The notes under the pieces were generated by a model, which worked only from the letters and a program-made list of their open reading frames with translations, made no database searches and was not told the DNA's origin. Made by a program: the position numbers and the translations under genes. 64,000 bases of DNA, from positions 671,362,852-671,426,851 of the forward strand of contig NC_081412.1 of assembly GCF_030272615.1 (NCBI RefSeq), written 5' to 3'. This document shows positions 21,896-31,818 of the stretch, one piece after another (position 1 is the first letter of the stretch; each line of letters opens with the position of its first letter). The DNA comes from Cryptomeria japonica (lineage: Eukaryota; Streptophyta; Pinopsida; Cupressales; Cupressaceae).

Positions 21896-22400
21896 TCAAC
21901 CTGTCACTAGGATTTCTATCCAAGATTGTGCAGACATCATTCTTAAATCCAAGATTGTGCAGACATCATTCTTAAAGAGAACTCTATATCCTTTTTCAAT
22001 TAATTGACCAACACTCATTAGATTGTGTTTTAATCTAGGCACATAATAAACATCGGGAATAAACCTTATTTCTCCATTTTTGGTCAACACATTTATTACA
22101 CCTTTCCCCATTATAGATACTACAGTATCATTTCCCAATTTTATTTCAAATTTCACAGAATCATCCAAATTAGAAAATAGTTCTCTATTAACAGTTAGGT
22201 GGTTACTACAACCACTATCTAAAAACCATACATCCTTAGAGTTTCTTGTGTCACATTGCATGTTACAAATAAACTACCTGAATTATTATCAAATACATCT
22301 GAATAATTTGCTCTAGGTTTCTCAAATCTTGTTTGTTTCTTTCTACATTCATATGCAAAATGACCATATTTCTTACTATTGGCAAATGCACACTCCAATG
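21896..22400 (-). pseudogene. Copia zinc knuckle, protease and pre-integrase part
   Basis: The zinc knuckle at ~22345-22395 reads CAFANSKKYGHFAYEC, with the second cysteine position replaced. The protease follows as WFLDSGCSNHLT in another frame (22261 onward), then the typical LGNDTVVSIMGKG and RLKHNLMSVGQL segments. A perfect 29-bp tandem duplication (21918-21946 and 21947-21975) then shifts the frame. Confidence 0.85.
21918..21975. repeat. 29-bp perfect tandem duplication
   Basis: Two identical 29-bp copies, each starting ATCCAAGATTG, lie inside the pre-integrase coding region. As 29 is not a multiple of three, the duplication is frameshifting. Confidence 0.95.
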
Positions 22401-22425
22401 AGAAATTGTAGGTGATTGAAGGTAT

Positions 22426-23163
22426 TGTCATTGATGGCAACCTTACAATCATGTGATACCAGCAGATAGATACAGGCACCGACACCGGCAGAATCTACAC
22501 CGACATACAGAACACCGACACTGAAAAAGAAGATTACCGACACCCTAGCCGACATGAATTTTGTGTATTTATATTTTGAAATTAATTGTAAAATCTTTTG
22601 TAAGCCAACTTGGCAGATTGTAATATGACTCATATAAGTATGAGATCATTGTAGATCATTTAGGGTGTGTAATGCAAAGATAATAGCAGACCTAATGTGT
22701 GAATTATTGGTATAAAGGTTTATGTATATTGTAGAGCTTAAACCGGTACCGAATCTGGCATAGCAGATACTGATCTGAAGTAGTACAAGATATTGGATTT
22801 GTATAATCCATTTTTGTAAGTCAGTGTAAGTTCCTTTGTAATTGAGCAGTGAGCTCTAGGCACTTGGCCTTCCTGCATGTGCAAGCCCTTATTGTAAGCA
22901 GTAATATTCCCTTATTGGCCAGTAAGCGAATATTGTGGGTCACAAATCCCACCGAGGTTTTTCCCACACCGGGTTTCCTCTTTAAAAATTAATGTGTTAT
23001 GGTGTGCTTTTCATGTTGTGGTTGTTGTTCTTATTTAGTGCATTATTTTTGGTTTACCAATACGCAGTTTTAATATGCTTTTCATGTTATAAGTTAAGTA
23101 AATTTATATACCAGTCAAATATTGATTCACCCCCCACTCTCAGTATCTTTGGGAATCCTAACA
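22426..23163 (+). repeat. Copia LTR, plus strand, third family
   Basis: 738 bp, TGTCATTGATGG...AATCCTAACA, followed by a perfect PBS. TATA-like TATAAG lies at 22633-22638, with a GAGATCATTGTAGATCAT stretch right after it that is also found after the TATA box of the first copia LTR. U3 has repeated ACCGACAC-type motifs at 22475-22545. The GTGGG...CCCACCGAGGTTTTTCCC module lies at 22935-22970. No matching 3' LTR is found downstream. Confidence 0.88.
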
Positions 23164-23165
23164 AT

Positions 23166-23178
23166 TGGTATCAGAGCC
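23166..23178 (+). other. Primer-binding site after the 22.4 kb LTR
   Basis: TGGTATCAGAGCC lies 2 nt after the LTR end, the canonical copia initiator-Met tRNA site. Confidence 0.92.
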
Positions 23179-23234
23179 TAGTCCTCTATTTTCAGAAGCC
23201 TAATAGCTTTAGGAAGATCTTGACACTGGTAGAG

Positions 23235-23376
23235 ATGGAAAACCTAAGGAAGCAATTGGAAATAGCTCTTTCAGACCATGATGCAAAAAAAGTGAAAAAT
23301 ATCAAACTTGAAGATGATCTAAAGGCTGCTCAGGATATTATTCAAGGACTTCAAGAAAATTTTACTATTGCAAGGA
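23235..23376 (+). pseudogene. Start of a Gag-like ORF, truncated
   Basis: The ATG at 23235 lies 57 nt after the PBS and opens a coiled-coil-like, charged peptide (MENLRKQLEIALSDHDAKK...). The reading frame ends by 23387. The sequence from about 23377 belongs to the LRR gene in a different frame, so the element was broken here. The coiled-coil start is reminiscent of the Gag-like ORF at 36.6-37.8 kb rather than of the UBN2-type Gags. Confidence 0.6.
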
Positions 23377-25317
23377 ATATGGAATAAGGTTGAGGATCTA
23401 TGTAAGAAGGCTTTTATTGAAGAATCAAGACCTAAAATTCGCATCCACGACCTATATGTTGAATTCGCACAAAGCAAAGCAGATGAAATGGGGAGATGGC
23501 TGTGGTGGATGGGTGACCCACGTAGTACACGTGGGTTAATATCAAAAGACAATGCAGGGTTTGAACTGGCTAAGTTTGAGCAGTGCATGCATCAAAGACT
23601 GTCCCAGATAGCTCTCAACAACCTTCAAAATCTGTTGGTGCTTCAGCTTATAGGCGTGCAGAAAATGAGGAAACTTGACTTGGGTGGGATGGGATGTCTC
23701 AGAATTATTACATTACATAAATGCAATGACCTGAAAGCGCTTGACTGTATGGAAAAACTGCAACAGCTGGCGTGGCTTCAGATAAGTGAAGTAAATCCAA
23801 TGTTTAAACTTCCAGAGCTAAGCAGCCTCAAAGGATTACAACATCTTCAGATCAATTTAGCAGGCAGCCAGGTGCTCAATCAGCTGGGAGATCTTACCAG
23901 TTGTGCTTTTCTGAGAGAGATAAATGTTTATTGCCGATCCCTCTGGGAGTTTCCAAGGTTGAACAGTTTGCGGTATTTGGAGAAAGTGGAATTTAGTGTG
24001 CGTGATAATGTGAACGGGCCCCTCGACTGTACAGAATGCGTGGAGTTGCAGAGTACTCTCCTCAAGAGACGTTCCCGGTGGAATAAGACAACGGCCTACC
24101 TGATTGGACGTAAGACACTATCCAAAACTGTATTATGGGATCGCGATGCAGTGAAGGCATGTCCAGATTTAGATGCAGTGAAGGCATTTCCAGATATAGA
24201 TGCTCAGGTAGAGTCGTTTGTTGCATCAAAAGATGTTTCAGCCCTCAAAAGTTTAGAATCGTGTGAAGGGCTGAAAAATCTTCAACTATGGAATTTGAGA
24301 AATCTAGAGGAGCTTCCGAGTTTCAGACTTCTATCAAATTTGACTGTGCTAAAAATTGGCAAGTGTGGTATAAGCGAGGCCCCGGATCTAACGTGTTGTC
24401 TCTTGCTGGAGGATGTTTGGTTTTCCACACTAGAAAATTTACAAAGCTTTCCCGAGTTCTCACCACTGAGGAAATTAAAGAAGTTAGGATTATATAATTG
24501 CTGCAGGGTTGAATATCCTCCTGACGTTAGTGGCTGCCATGAATTACAGGTATTCCATCTAGTCTACAACGACAATCTCAAAGGACTTCCCGACATGGGA
24601 GAGTGCCCACGATTAGAGGAAATCAAAATGAGTTGGTATTCTTCTGAAGAAAATGATGTCAAAAATTCTAAGGACAGTTCTGAATTCAAAGACGAAACCT
24701 TCTCAAACTTAAGTGATGTAAGCGCGCCAGAGGCATTGAAAGAGTGGAAGTGGCTGGAGGGCAAGACAGTGCTCGGAATAAAGTATGTACGTGGAGGGAA
24801 GATGTATTATTGTATCACAGCTCCGTGCGAATCTGACGACAGAAGGCAGTTTGTGAGAAAAGTAACGATAGTTGAAAGCTCTCTGTTTCTACCCGACCCG
24901 TATTTCTATTTATCTGTATTAATTATGACATCCCTTATTTCATATCAGTTATATATAACAGTACTGGTGGTAGCTGAGGGACGTAAAGGCTTCACAACTC
25001 GGTGCGGAGACTCTTGTTTTGCATTCTACAGAGGCGTCCGTTTTGCATCCGTTCTTCTGCTTCTTATAATGCTTGTGTTTATTTCTCACTCTCTATTGTC
25101 AGTAATCAGACGAAGGTTCTCAAAAGATCGGCATCTTAACTTCCCTACATTGTATGTGGTAGTTAAACGAGATCTTGGTGTTGTTGCAACACTTGCGTTC
25201 ATAGTTGGAATTTTACAAATTATACTTGTGGTTTATTTTGATGTCCATGTTATAGGCTTTTCTTCTAGTATAGGCTTAATATGTTTCTTACTGGCCAATC
25301 TAAGGTTAGTGTATTAA
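23377..25317 (+). CDS. NLR-type leucine-rich-repeat gene, 5'-truncated, with C-terminal membrane segments
   Basis: An open frame of 646 codons with no internal stop. Numbered from 23377, residues ~1-35 (VEDLCKKAFIEE..., IRIHDLYVEFAQ) look like the end of an NB-ARC winged-helix domain with its 'MHD-like' IHD. Residues ~80-430 are degenerate leucine-rich repeats of the plant resistance-protein type (e.g. LQNLLVLQL, LRIITLHKCNDLKAL, LKNLQLWNLRNLEELPSF, LKKLGLYNC). A short repeat DAVKACPDLDAVKAFPDID lies at ~257-275. After a charged linker (~430-500) come four hydrophobic stretches at ~509-532, 556-578, 602-622 and 627-646. The P-loop/NB-ARC and any TIR or coiled-coil part are absent. The frame emerges from a retrotransposon junction and the first in-frame ATG is at 23488. 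It was probably an intracellular immune-receptor gene. Whether the open frame is still expressed is unknown. Confidence 0.75.
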   Translation: MWNKVEDLCKKAFIEESRPKIRIHDLYVEFAQSKADEMGRWLWWMGDPRSTRGLISKDNAGFELAKFEQCMHQRLSQIALNNLQNLLVLQLIGVQKMRKLDLGGMGCLRIITLHKCNDLKALDCMEKLQQLAWLQISEVNPMFKLPELSSLKGLQHLQINLAGSQVLNQLGDLTSCAFLREINVYCRSLWEFPRLNSLRYLEKVEFSVRDNVNGPLDCTECVELQSTLLKRRSRWNKTTAYLIGRKTLSKTVLWDRDAVKACPDLDAVKAFPDIDAQVESFVASKDVSALKSLESCEGLKNLQLWNLRNLEELPSFRLLSNLTVLKIGKCGISEAPDLTCCLLLEDVWFSTLENLQSFPEFSPLRKLKKLGLYNCCRVEYPPDVSGCHELQVFHLVYNDNLKGLPDMGECPRLEEIKMSWYSSEENDVKNSKDSSEFKDETFSNLSDVSAPEALKEWKWLEGKTVLGIKYVRGGKMYYCITAPCESDDRRQFVRKVTIVESSLFLPDPYFYLSVLIMTSLISYQLYITVLVVAEGRKGFTTRCGDSCFAFYRGVRFASVLLLLIMLVFISHSLLSVIRRRFSKDRHLNFPTLYVVVKRDLGVVATLAFIVGILQIILVVYFDVHVIGFSSSIGLICFLLANLRLVY

Positions 25318-25339
25318 TAATAATGTATGAAAGATTTGG

Positions 25340-25543
25340 TTTAGAACCTAGTTTATATATTCAATATTTGAATGTATTTAGGGTTGTTATAAAGTACTTA
25401 TAGTGTAATTGGCCGAAGCCTGAATAGCTTTTGATTCAAGTCACAGCTTAGAATTCCACTTCAGATGTTTTTATTGGAAATTGAACTTGGGTCTCCAGAG
25501 TGAGAACCCAGTGTTTTAACCCATTAAGCTCAACCTCTTGGAC
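25340..25543 (-). mobile_element. tRNA-derived SINE-like relict
   Basis: On the minus strand a tRNA-like head carries an A-box-like TGAGCTTAATGGG (25520-25532) and a B-box-like GTTCAATTTCC (25476-25486) about 35 bp apart, with an anticodon-arm-like CTGGGTTCTCACTCTGG between them. A non-tRNA body of ~100 bp follows. It lacks a plausible full cloverleaf, so it is not an active tRNA gene. The 3' boundary and target duplications are not clear. Confidence 0.5.
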
Positions 25544-26166
25544 AACATTTTAAAATTATATTAATCATATATTAATATGCATAACATAGTTTTGTCATTG
25601 TAACCTTAGCATTGTTAAATTATAACATACCTTCAAATGCAATAACGGGGTCTTAGGATTTTGAGTCTTGTAATTATTTATAAAAAAAATAATTAATCCA
25701 TTTTTTTGTCAAGATGAATCTTTATATAGATAAGAGAATATATGAATGTTATATAAAAAATTATAAATATTTTTATTAAAAAGTGAAATGAATATTAGAT
25801 AAATGATGGTCATCTATGTCACAAACTTGATAGCATTGATGGAGTGCATCTATCAATAGACTGTCCATATTCTTATATAAGATAACATATGGTTTCAAAA
25901 TATTCATGGAAATTGCTTACCCTCAACATAGAAAAGATGTAATTCTTCATGAGGAAATGGTTTAAATAATTTATAGAGATATAATTACTCCTCTAGTGAT
26001 GCTATTGAATTTCTTTATTACTTTTTCATTAGTTTTTTAAGGAGTTTGTGTGTTTCTAAAGTATAATTGATTTGTATTATTTTACTAATTTATTGCAATT
26101 TAAATATTTTTTTTGAACGTTGTAATTAAAACCAACTCGGATATCCAATTCACAAATAACTTTGAA
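25544..26166. other. AT-rich non-coding DNA
   Basis: No ORF, LTR end or tandem repeat recognised. It may include the 3' flank of the LRR gene. Confidence 0.5.
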
Positions 26167-26707
26167 ATGAGTTCGGTGAGTGGAGGGCGGCAACGACTAG
26201 GGGAGGTTCAAGGGGACTCTAGCAAGGACGATGCGACAAATCTGCTCCCATCTGGTTCTGTCGTTCAGGACCTTGTGCAAGTGTTGCGTTTTGTTGATAT
26301 TCGTATGGATTGCTTCAGAGTTTTCGTAGAGATTGGGAATGTGGATGGTGTTCGTGACTTGTGTGGGTCCTTCTTGGAGCCCTCCTTGTCCTCTTTGATG
26401 GTGTTCAATGGGGTTTCTTTGGGGTACTCATATCCTCCATCTTCAATTTTTGCTAATCCTCCATCTGGAAGAATATTTTTTTGCAGATATCAGTCTCCCC
26501 GACACAGACTGTGTATTTATTGAGAGATCCGAGAATGACACTTTTGTTAATATTAAGAACTCCTCTCACAATCTCACCATGGCCAAGATAGAAAACACTC
26601 TAGTGGGCAATTTCAAGGGTAGACAGCCTGAGATTATTGCAGTTCGTGTTGGAAGTGGTTTCAATCTGAGAGGGAGTGAATCAGAGTGTAATAAAATTCA
26701 ACAATAA
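26167..26707 (+). pseudogene. LINE ORF1-like fragment (DUF4283-type)
   Basis: Two overlapping frames. The first (26167-26523) opens MSSVSGGRQRLGEVQG, a plausible ORF1 start. The second (26490-26707) contains KIENTLVGNFKGRQPEIIAVR, resembling the 'LVGKF-x-G-xRP' core of DUF4283 proteins found in plant LINE ORF1. The frame change lies near 26480-26500. There is no RT downstream. This could instead be a fragment of an unrelated nucleic-acid-binding gene; the family match rests on a short motif. Confidence 0.4.
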
Positions 26708-26709
26708 AA

Positions 26710-28662
26710 TTTTTTGAAAAACTTGATAGACCTTTTTAATACAATACAACTTGTTTTAAATGAGAAACAAGAAATGCTGATTAAAGATATTCAACCCTTA
26801 CAAGATCTAAGAAGAAAGATTAGGATATATTGACTAAACAATCTGCATATGCTTCTATGAGATACATCTTTTACTGCAACTATCAGACGAACTAAAACAA
26901 CTTCACATGCAAGTGATACTGCAGATTTACAAACACATATTTGCATATAATGAATGACATAAATATCAGAGATTGACCTAATGAACAAATATGAAAAAGG
27001 ACAAGATTTTCAAAACATTTTACAAGACACAAATGTCATGAGTGGAAAACCCTCATGGTGTATAAAAACCACTCGTAACCTGTCAACTTTATTTCATCTC
27101 GAAAATCCAACTTATCACAATGGTGGAGTCTTTGCTCAACACCTCAACATACCAACAACAATTTAAGAACAAATTCAACAGTGAAGTGTTTTGATGGAGT
27201 CTGGACTCAACATCTTACAGCTTAAGAACCTGTGAAAAAATTGCTCTCAACACTGACCCTACAACTGCATTGTATTTGCAGTTCCAAAATCATGATTGCT
27301 AGCAAATCACAGGAATAGTCTATGAAAACTTATTTGAGTACATATTCTATCAACCAAAACTGATTTAACATAATATAGCAGAATGACAAAAAACACTCCC
27401 TTATAATTTCTTTTCAAAAGAAAACATCTTACTCTGTTTTCAACATTCGATGCTCAAGACACTTAAGACAGAGCAGCTAAGTAGCGACTCATATGATTTT
27501 TTTTATTTTTCACACCCACTTCTTTCATATTACACCAAATATATATGCATTCGCTTTTTAACATAAACGAGTAAAAATAACTTCCTTTGTAAAAATGAAA
27601 TGCTCATAACTGAATAACTGGTATGCAAACTACTTTTTCAACTGACTGTCAAGAGAAAACCCTTCTATATATCATTTTTCATTAAATTGAATCCTTTTTT
27701 ATATATGCTTAGAAGAATACCTGACTGTGCCAGTAAAAAGTCAAAAAAGAAACTGGAAAAACCTGATTGCATCTTTTGCTCGAAGTCCACCTTTTGTGCA
27801 TGATGACAATAATCAATTTATGCTTTACGATATCACATTCAAGACATGGTGATAAAACAAAAACTAACTGCAGCATCTAAAAAACAGTTATCTAGTAGTG
27901 CCTCCAAAACCTTACATGGTGGGTAGGGTTCGAGGAAATGTTTTCGAAAGAAAGCTAAACAATATGATATACAAGCCCCAAAACAAACAACGATGATATT
28001 TGAAATCCGAATAATATCAAGCGCCCAAAGTAAAAGTTGCCCACATGCCAAAGGATATGCATTTAATCAAGTAACTCGCATGGACTCCATTTGCCAAGTG
28101 GAATAAGATATGCATTTAATCAAGTATCCCCATGAGCAAGTAACCACTACATAAGGAGCTACATATTAATCAAGAAGTCAAACTCCAACTTGTCATCTCG
28201 ACCACCACAAGTTGACCTAAAGGAAAATAACAAATATAAGAGACCAACAAACTCCCCCTTTTTTCTTAATGGCAAAAAAATATGCACTCTGCAATGCCAA
28301 CAACATGAACCATGAACCATGAACCATGAACCATGAATCATGTACTACCAATAACATGAACCATAAATCATGAGTCGTGAGCCATGCAATGCCAATAAGA
28401 TGAATCATGTATCATGAGCCATGTAAAGTCAAAGACATGAGACATGAACCATGATTCATAACACATGCAATGTTAGTGACATGAGCCATGAATCTTGAAT
28501 CATAAACCATGCAATTAACAAAGCAGTCTAACACCAAAGTAAAATGATATAAGAATCTGAGCATAATCTGGAAATAAAACAACCTAAGCATATTCTGAAC
28601 TAGTCAAAAATCCATGTAACACCTATAACCTACCATGTAACACCTGTATGAAATATGAAACA
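26710..28662 (-). repeat. 3' LTR of a minus copia relict (outer end uncertain)
   Basis: The inner end is well placed: minus-strand TGTTTCATATTTC starts at 28662 next to a polypurine tract. The outer end is estimated, since no clean TG boundary or target duplication could be chosen between 26.7 and 27.0 kb. It contains a variant of the LTR module shared by other copia elements here (~27035-27070) and a CATGAAY-rich U3 stretch at 28300-28512. Confidence 0.5.
28300..28512. repeat. CATGAAY degenerate short tandem repeat
   Basis: Begins with four near-perfect ACCATGA units (28308-28345) and continues as irregular CATGARY/CATGCAAT motifs. The CATG palindrome recurs more than twenty times in ~210 bp. 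ORFs rich in MVHGSWF-type peptides on the minus strand are by-products of it. Confidence 0.85.
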
Positions 28663-28663
28663 T

Positions 28664-28677
28664 CTCCCCCTTTTTTG
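28664..28677 (-). other. Polypurine tract of the minus copia relict
   Basis: The minus strand reads AAAAAAGGGGGAGA directly before the LTR start at 28662. Confidence 0.75.
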
Positions 28678-28699
28678 TCTTCAAGGACAAAGGGTGCAT

Positions 28700-29045
28700 A
28701 CTGATGGAGAGAAAAGCTCCCCCTCAACCAATAAACAACGCATTAATCAAGAGTACACTGAGAAAGAACTCTGAGTCATAATCGAAGTCTATCAAATGCA
28801 TCTGGAGCTACGGGCTTGGTAAAAATGTCTGCAACCTATGCTTGATTAGGAAGATAGTGCAATATAACTTCATTAACCAAAAAAATTTCACGAAGAAAGA
28901 GTAACCAAGTTGCAACATGTTTCATTCTGGAATGCATTTTGGGATTTTTAGAGAGACTGATAGCACTAGTATTATCACAAAAAATATTAAGAGGTTTGTC
29001 AACAATAATACCCATATCTAGAAGAGTTTGAGCCTGATGAGTAAT
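28700..29045 (-). pseudogene. pol: Copia RNase H C-terminal fragment
   Basis: Carries LNIFCDNTSAISLSKNP, MHSRMKHVA and LLFLREIF, the last part of copia RNase H, followed by the usual tail into the polypurine tract. The upstream RNase H and RT are missing: at ~29045 the sequence switches to the LTR of another element. Confidence 0.85.
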
Positions 29046-30655
29046 GATGAACAATAACTATCCAACATGTACTGAGAGTGGGGGGGGTGAATCAGTATAG
29101 ACAAAAACTTTCTCAACAACTCAAACAGCAAAGACTGCACTAACAGGTAAACAACATCACCGATCTAAGTTAGGGCACTACCGCTAAAACATAGTGAGAC
29201 TATAAAAGACATAAACCGATAACACTTAGATCTTCTCCATACCTAATATCTCCTTTCCACTTCACCCATATACATAAACAAGTAATACATCAGAAATATA
29301 AAGACTACTGGCTCAACATGAATTACCACTTAACAGAAAATACTAATCATCACATGAAAAAGCATCACACATGACACACTGATTTTTCACGGGGAAACCC
29401 AATAGGGAAAAACCACGGTGGGGATGAATACCCACAAGATGTTCTTTGAACTCTTCTAAAGTCCTCTCTGTTAGGAGCCTAATCCGGTTAAGGACATTAC
29501 AATAGGTTCTGCTAGGAACCGATCCTGCTAGGGATCACCTAGTTAAGGGATGGCTAAATAAACGGTTAAAGGTTATAACCCTGTAAAAGGTTACCTGGCA
29601 AGAGGATTTGAATAACTCAATGAATTTGAGTCACCCTATTAAAGGATTTGCATAAATCCTGTTAAAGCTACCCGGTTAAGGGATTTTCCAACTGCTGAAA
29701 TGGTTAGAAGTCAATAGGTAATACAATGATCTGGTAACAACACTCAATTCCAATGCAGATCAACTTTATTTCCTTTTCTTCTGCAATCTCATTCTACAGG
29801 TATCAACACACTTCTCTGGTCTGGCAAGAATCAAGTATCTCTACACTCGGATACACACACAACATTTGCTAACAAATTTAAATGAAAAACATCATCAACC
29901 TTATAGACAACAGATAGGTCGGTGGCATAAACCCTAAACCCTAAACATTTAGGTTATCAATACAGTCAGTCCAATCCTGACCATTCAATCACATTGCATA
30001 ATGTAAAATGATCTTGAACAAATCTCAAGACGTTCTCCATTGTTCATTCTTTGCCACTTCTAGAAGCTGGTAACCCATCACGCACTCTCCACCATTTGTT
30101 GAGACTTCGCACATTCCTGAGGTAGATAGGATCAATCTTCTTCATGCAAGACCCTCAAGGAAATCCTTCACATGCACAAGGCTGACGTGGCAACACAATT
30201 TGATCTTCATTTCAATGCTAACCCATCACAGAATATCGTCTGTCGAATCACATCTTCTCCCCAATACTGTAGATATCTTCTCCTCTTCACATCTTCTCCC
30301 CCTTTGACAACAATGGCAAAGTTAGGGCATAAACAACTATGTTCCATTATGCTTCTCCCCCTGAGGAGTAGCATCCTTCAACACACCAATCTTGAAAAGA
30401 TTTGACAATGCAATACCTGACTAATGTGGAGCACAAACCTTTAGTTCACCTCTTGAAGGGGCAGCACCCCTAATTCACCTCTTAAATAGGTAAATTTAGC
30501 CTTTGGTAGAGGCTTGGTGAATATATCTGCTAACTGCTCCTTACTAGAGACATGTTCCAATACAACTTCTATAAACTAAACTTTCTCCCTCAAGAAATGA
30601 TACTTGAGCTCGTAGTGCTTGGTTCTAGCATACAAAACCGGATTCTTGGGAAGTT
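29046..30655 (-). mobile_element. Minus copia fragment related to the 9.7-19.5 kb element
   Basis: 29046-30247 aligns with the LTR of the 9.7-19.5 kb element: the same order of GGGGTGAATCAG, the CACGGTGGGGATGAATACCC module, CTGTTA/GGTTAA repeats and the telo-box. About 290 bp of U3 start are missing. 30248-30655 matches the region between LTR and RNase H of that element (11245-11655), including CCCCCTTTGAC and the RNase H terminus near 30540-30655. The match stops abruptly after GGATTCTTGG at 30655. It is a short 3' remnant and is clearly the same family. Confidence 0.88.
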
Positions 30656-31528
30656 TGTCATACAATAATAAAACATAGTTAGTCTTGGGAAGTTAGTCAT
30701 ATCGGGATGCTGAAATACAGACAACAATAAACATAGTTGGTTTTACGTGTTGGTAATTTTGTTTTCCTTTTACCGATTAGTTTCTAAGATCCTGGATGCA
30801 TCCCTAATTCATGAATCTATTTAAGTGTCATCCATTACCATTACAGTGTAACCTTTAGACTTCATTTATTGGATTCATAGTGCCTATATCTAAATCTAAA
30901 CCATTCATCTTGCTAACTCGTTTATTGCTTCTAGTCTTTCAAACTGCTTGATTTTCAATTTTAGCTTTTCTCAAACATATGTTGCATGGCCTCGGTTGTA
31001 GCCTAATTTACATCTATTTTAATACATAAAAGATGCACTATATTCATCATCCTATGGAATTTAGGTTTACTGTTGGATGTATTAAGGCATTCAAATTTTG
31101 TTTTGAGCAACATATGATAGAAATAGAACTGCACAGATTGATTCTCTTCAAAATGCACATTCATATCAAAATATCAAATAAATAACTTATGTATTGATTT
31201 GTTGAAAAAATATGCATACAGATAGTAAGAAAAAGCTTCCACTATTGAAAAAAACTATACCTATATCCAAAAAATGTGTCAAAACACTATTGCAAAAAAT
31301 ATTGTTAGCAATTGAAAACCAAAATTCTAATACTTACATAGATAAGGTCTTACATTCGTATATACCAATTGTACTAAACATTTATTCCAATCCTTTGGTC
31401 ACACACAATATATCTTTAGAACACTTAAAAGAGGAAAATGAGAAGCAATGGCACCAATGTACGACTTGCATATTGAAAGATCTAGAAATTAGAGAGACAT
31501 AGAAAATAGAATTGAAAAGAAGAAAGGC
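30656..31528. other. AT-rich non-coding DNA
   Basis: A short imperfect repeat CTTGGGAAGTT(T)GTCATA occurs twice at 30645-30705. A 96-codon ORF at 31212-31502 has lysine/isoleucine-rich composition and no recognisable domain. I see no support for it as a gene. Confidence 0.5.
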
Positions 31529-31818
31529 TGTGAATAATTTCTTAGAACTGATATTGAAAAACTCTAACACTAATTTACAATAACAGTAATTGCCTTATAG
31601 ACAATCATTTTCTTAAGAATAGGAAAAACAAAAAACTTAAAACAATAAAACTAAAAAAAATTGTTTTATAACTAAAACTAAAAACTCCATCCTATCTTAG
31701 CAGTATACGACTGCTGATTAACAAAAACAAAAGCCAACAAGAAAGCTATTTTATTTCCACCACAACATAGTTTTATTTCTAGCGTTCAACTCCAACGCAT
31801 CATTCATCCTTATCTTCA
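31529..31818 (-). repeat. Short 3' LTR of a third minus copia relict
   Basis: The inner end is next to the purine tract at 31819-31830 (minus TAGGGGGAGTTT). The outer end is placed at a TG near 31529 and is uncertain. About 290 bp, consistent with the shorter LTRs of a different copia lineage. Confidence 0.5.

Larger units (their letters stand above)
20430..22425 (-). mobile_element. Second minus-strand copia relict, RT deleted
   Basis: Contains protease and integrase of a copia lineage different from the neighbours, plus LTR-like sequence at 20430-20800 starting TGAAGGAAG (plus strand) exactly where the unit A match stops. RT and RNase H are entirely missing between ~20815 and the LTR-like part. 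The Gag side is cut at ~22400 within the zinc knuckle by the LTR that begins at 22426. At least two deletions or rearrangements have shaped it. Confidence 0.85.

Noticed and set aside
22424-22640. Minus-strand ORFs across 22376-22633 as a gene
   Set aside because: Antisense translation of the LTR U3. Only the zinc knuckle part at 22345-22395 is real coding relict.
25317-26113. 3' LTR partner for the 22.4 kb LTR, which would make the LRR gene a captured passenger
   Set aside because: No sequence resembling 22426-23163 occurs downstream of the LRR gene within the window, so capture is not supported.
31212-31502. 96-codon ORF
   Set aside because: Lys/Ile/Asn-rich, no recognisable domain, AT-rich context. 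Length is within chance expectation.
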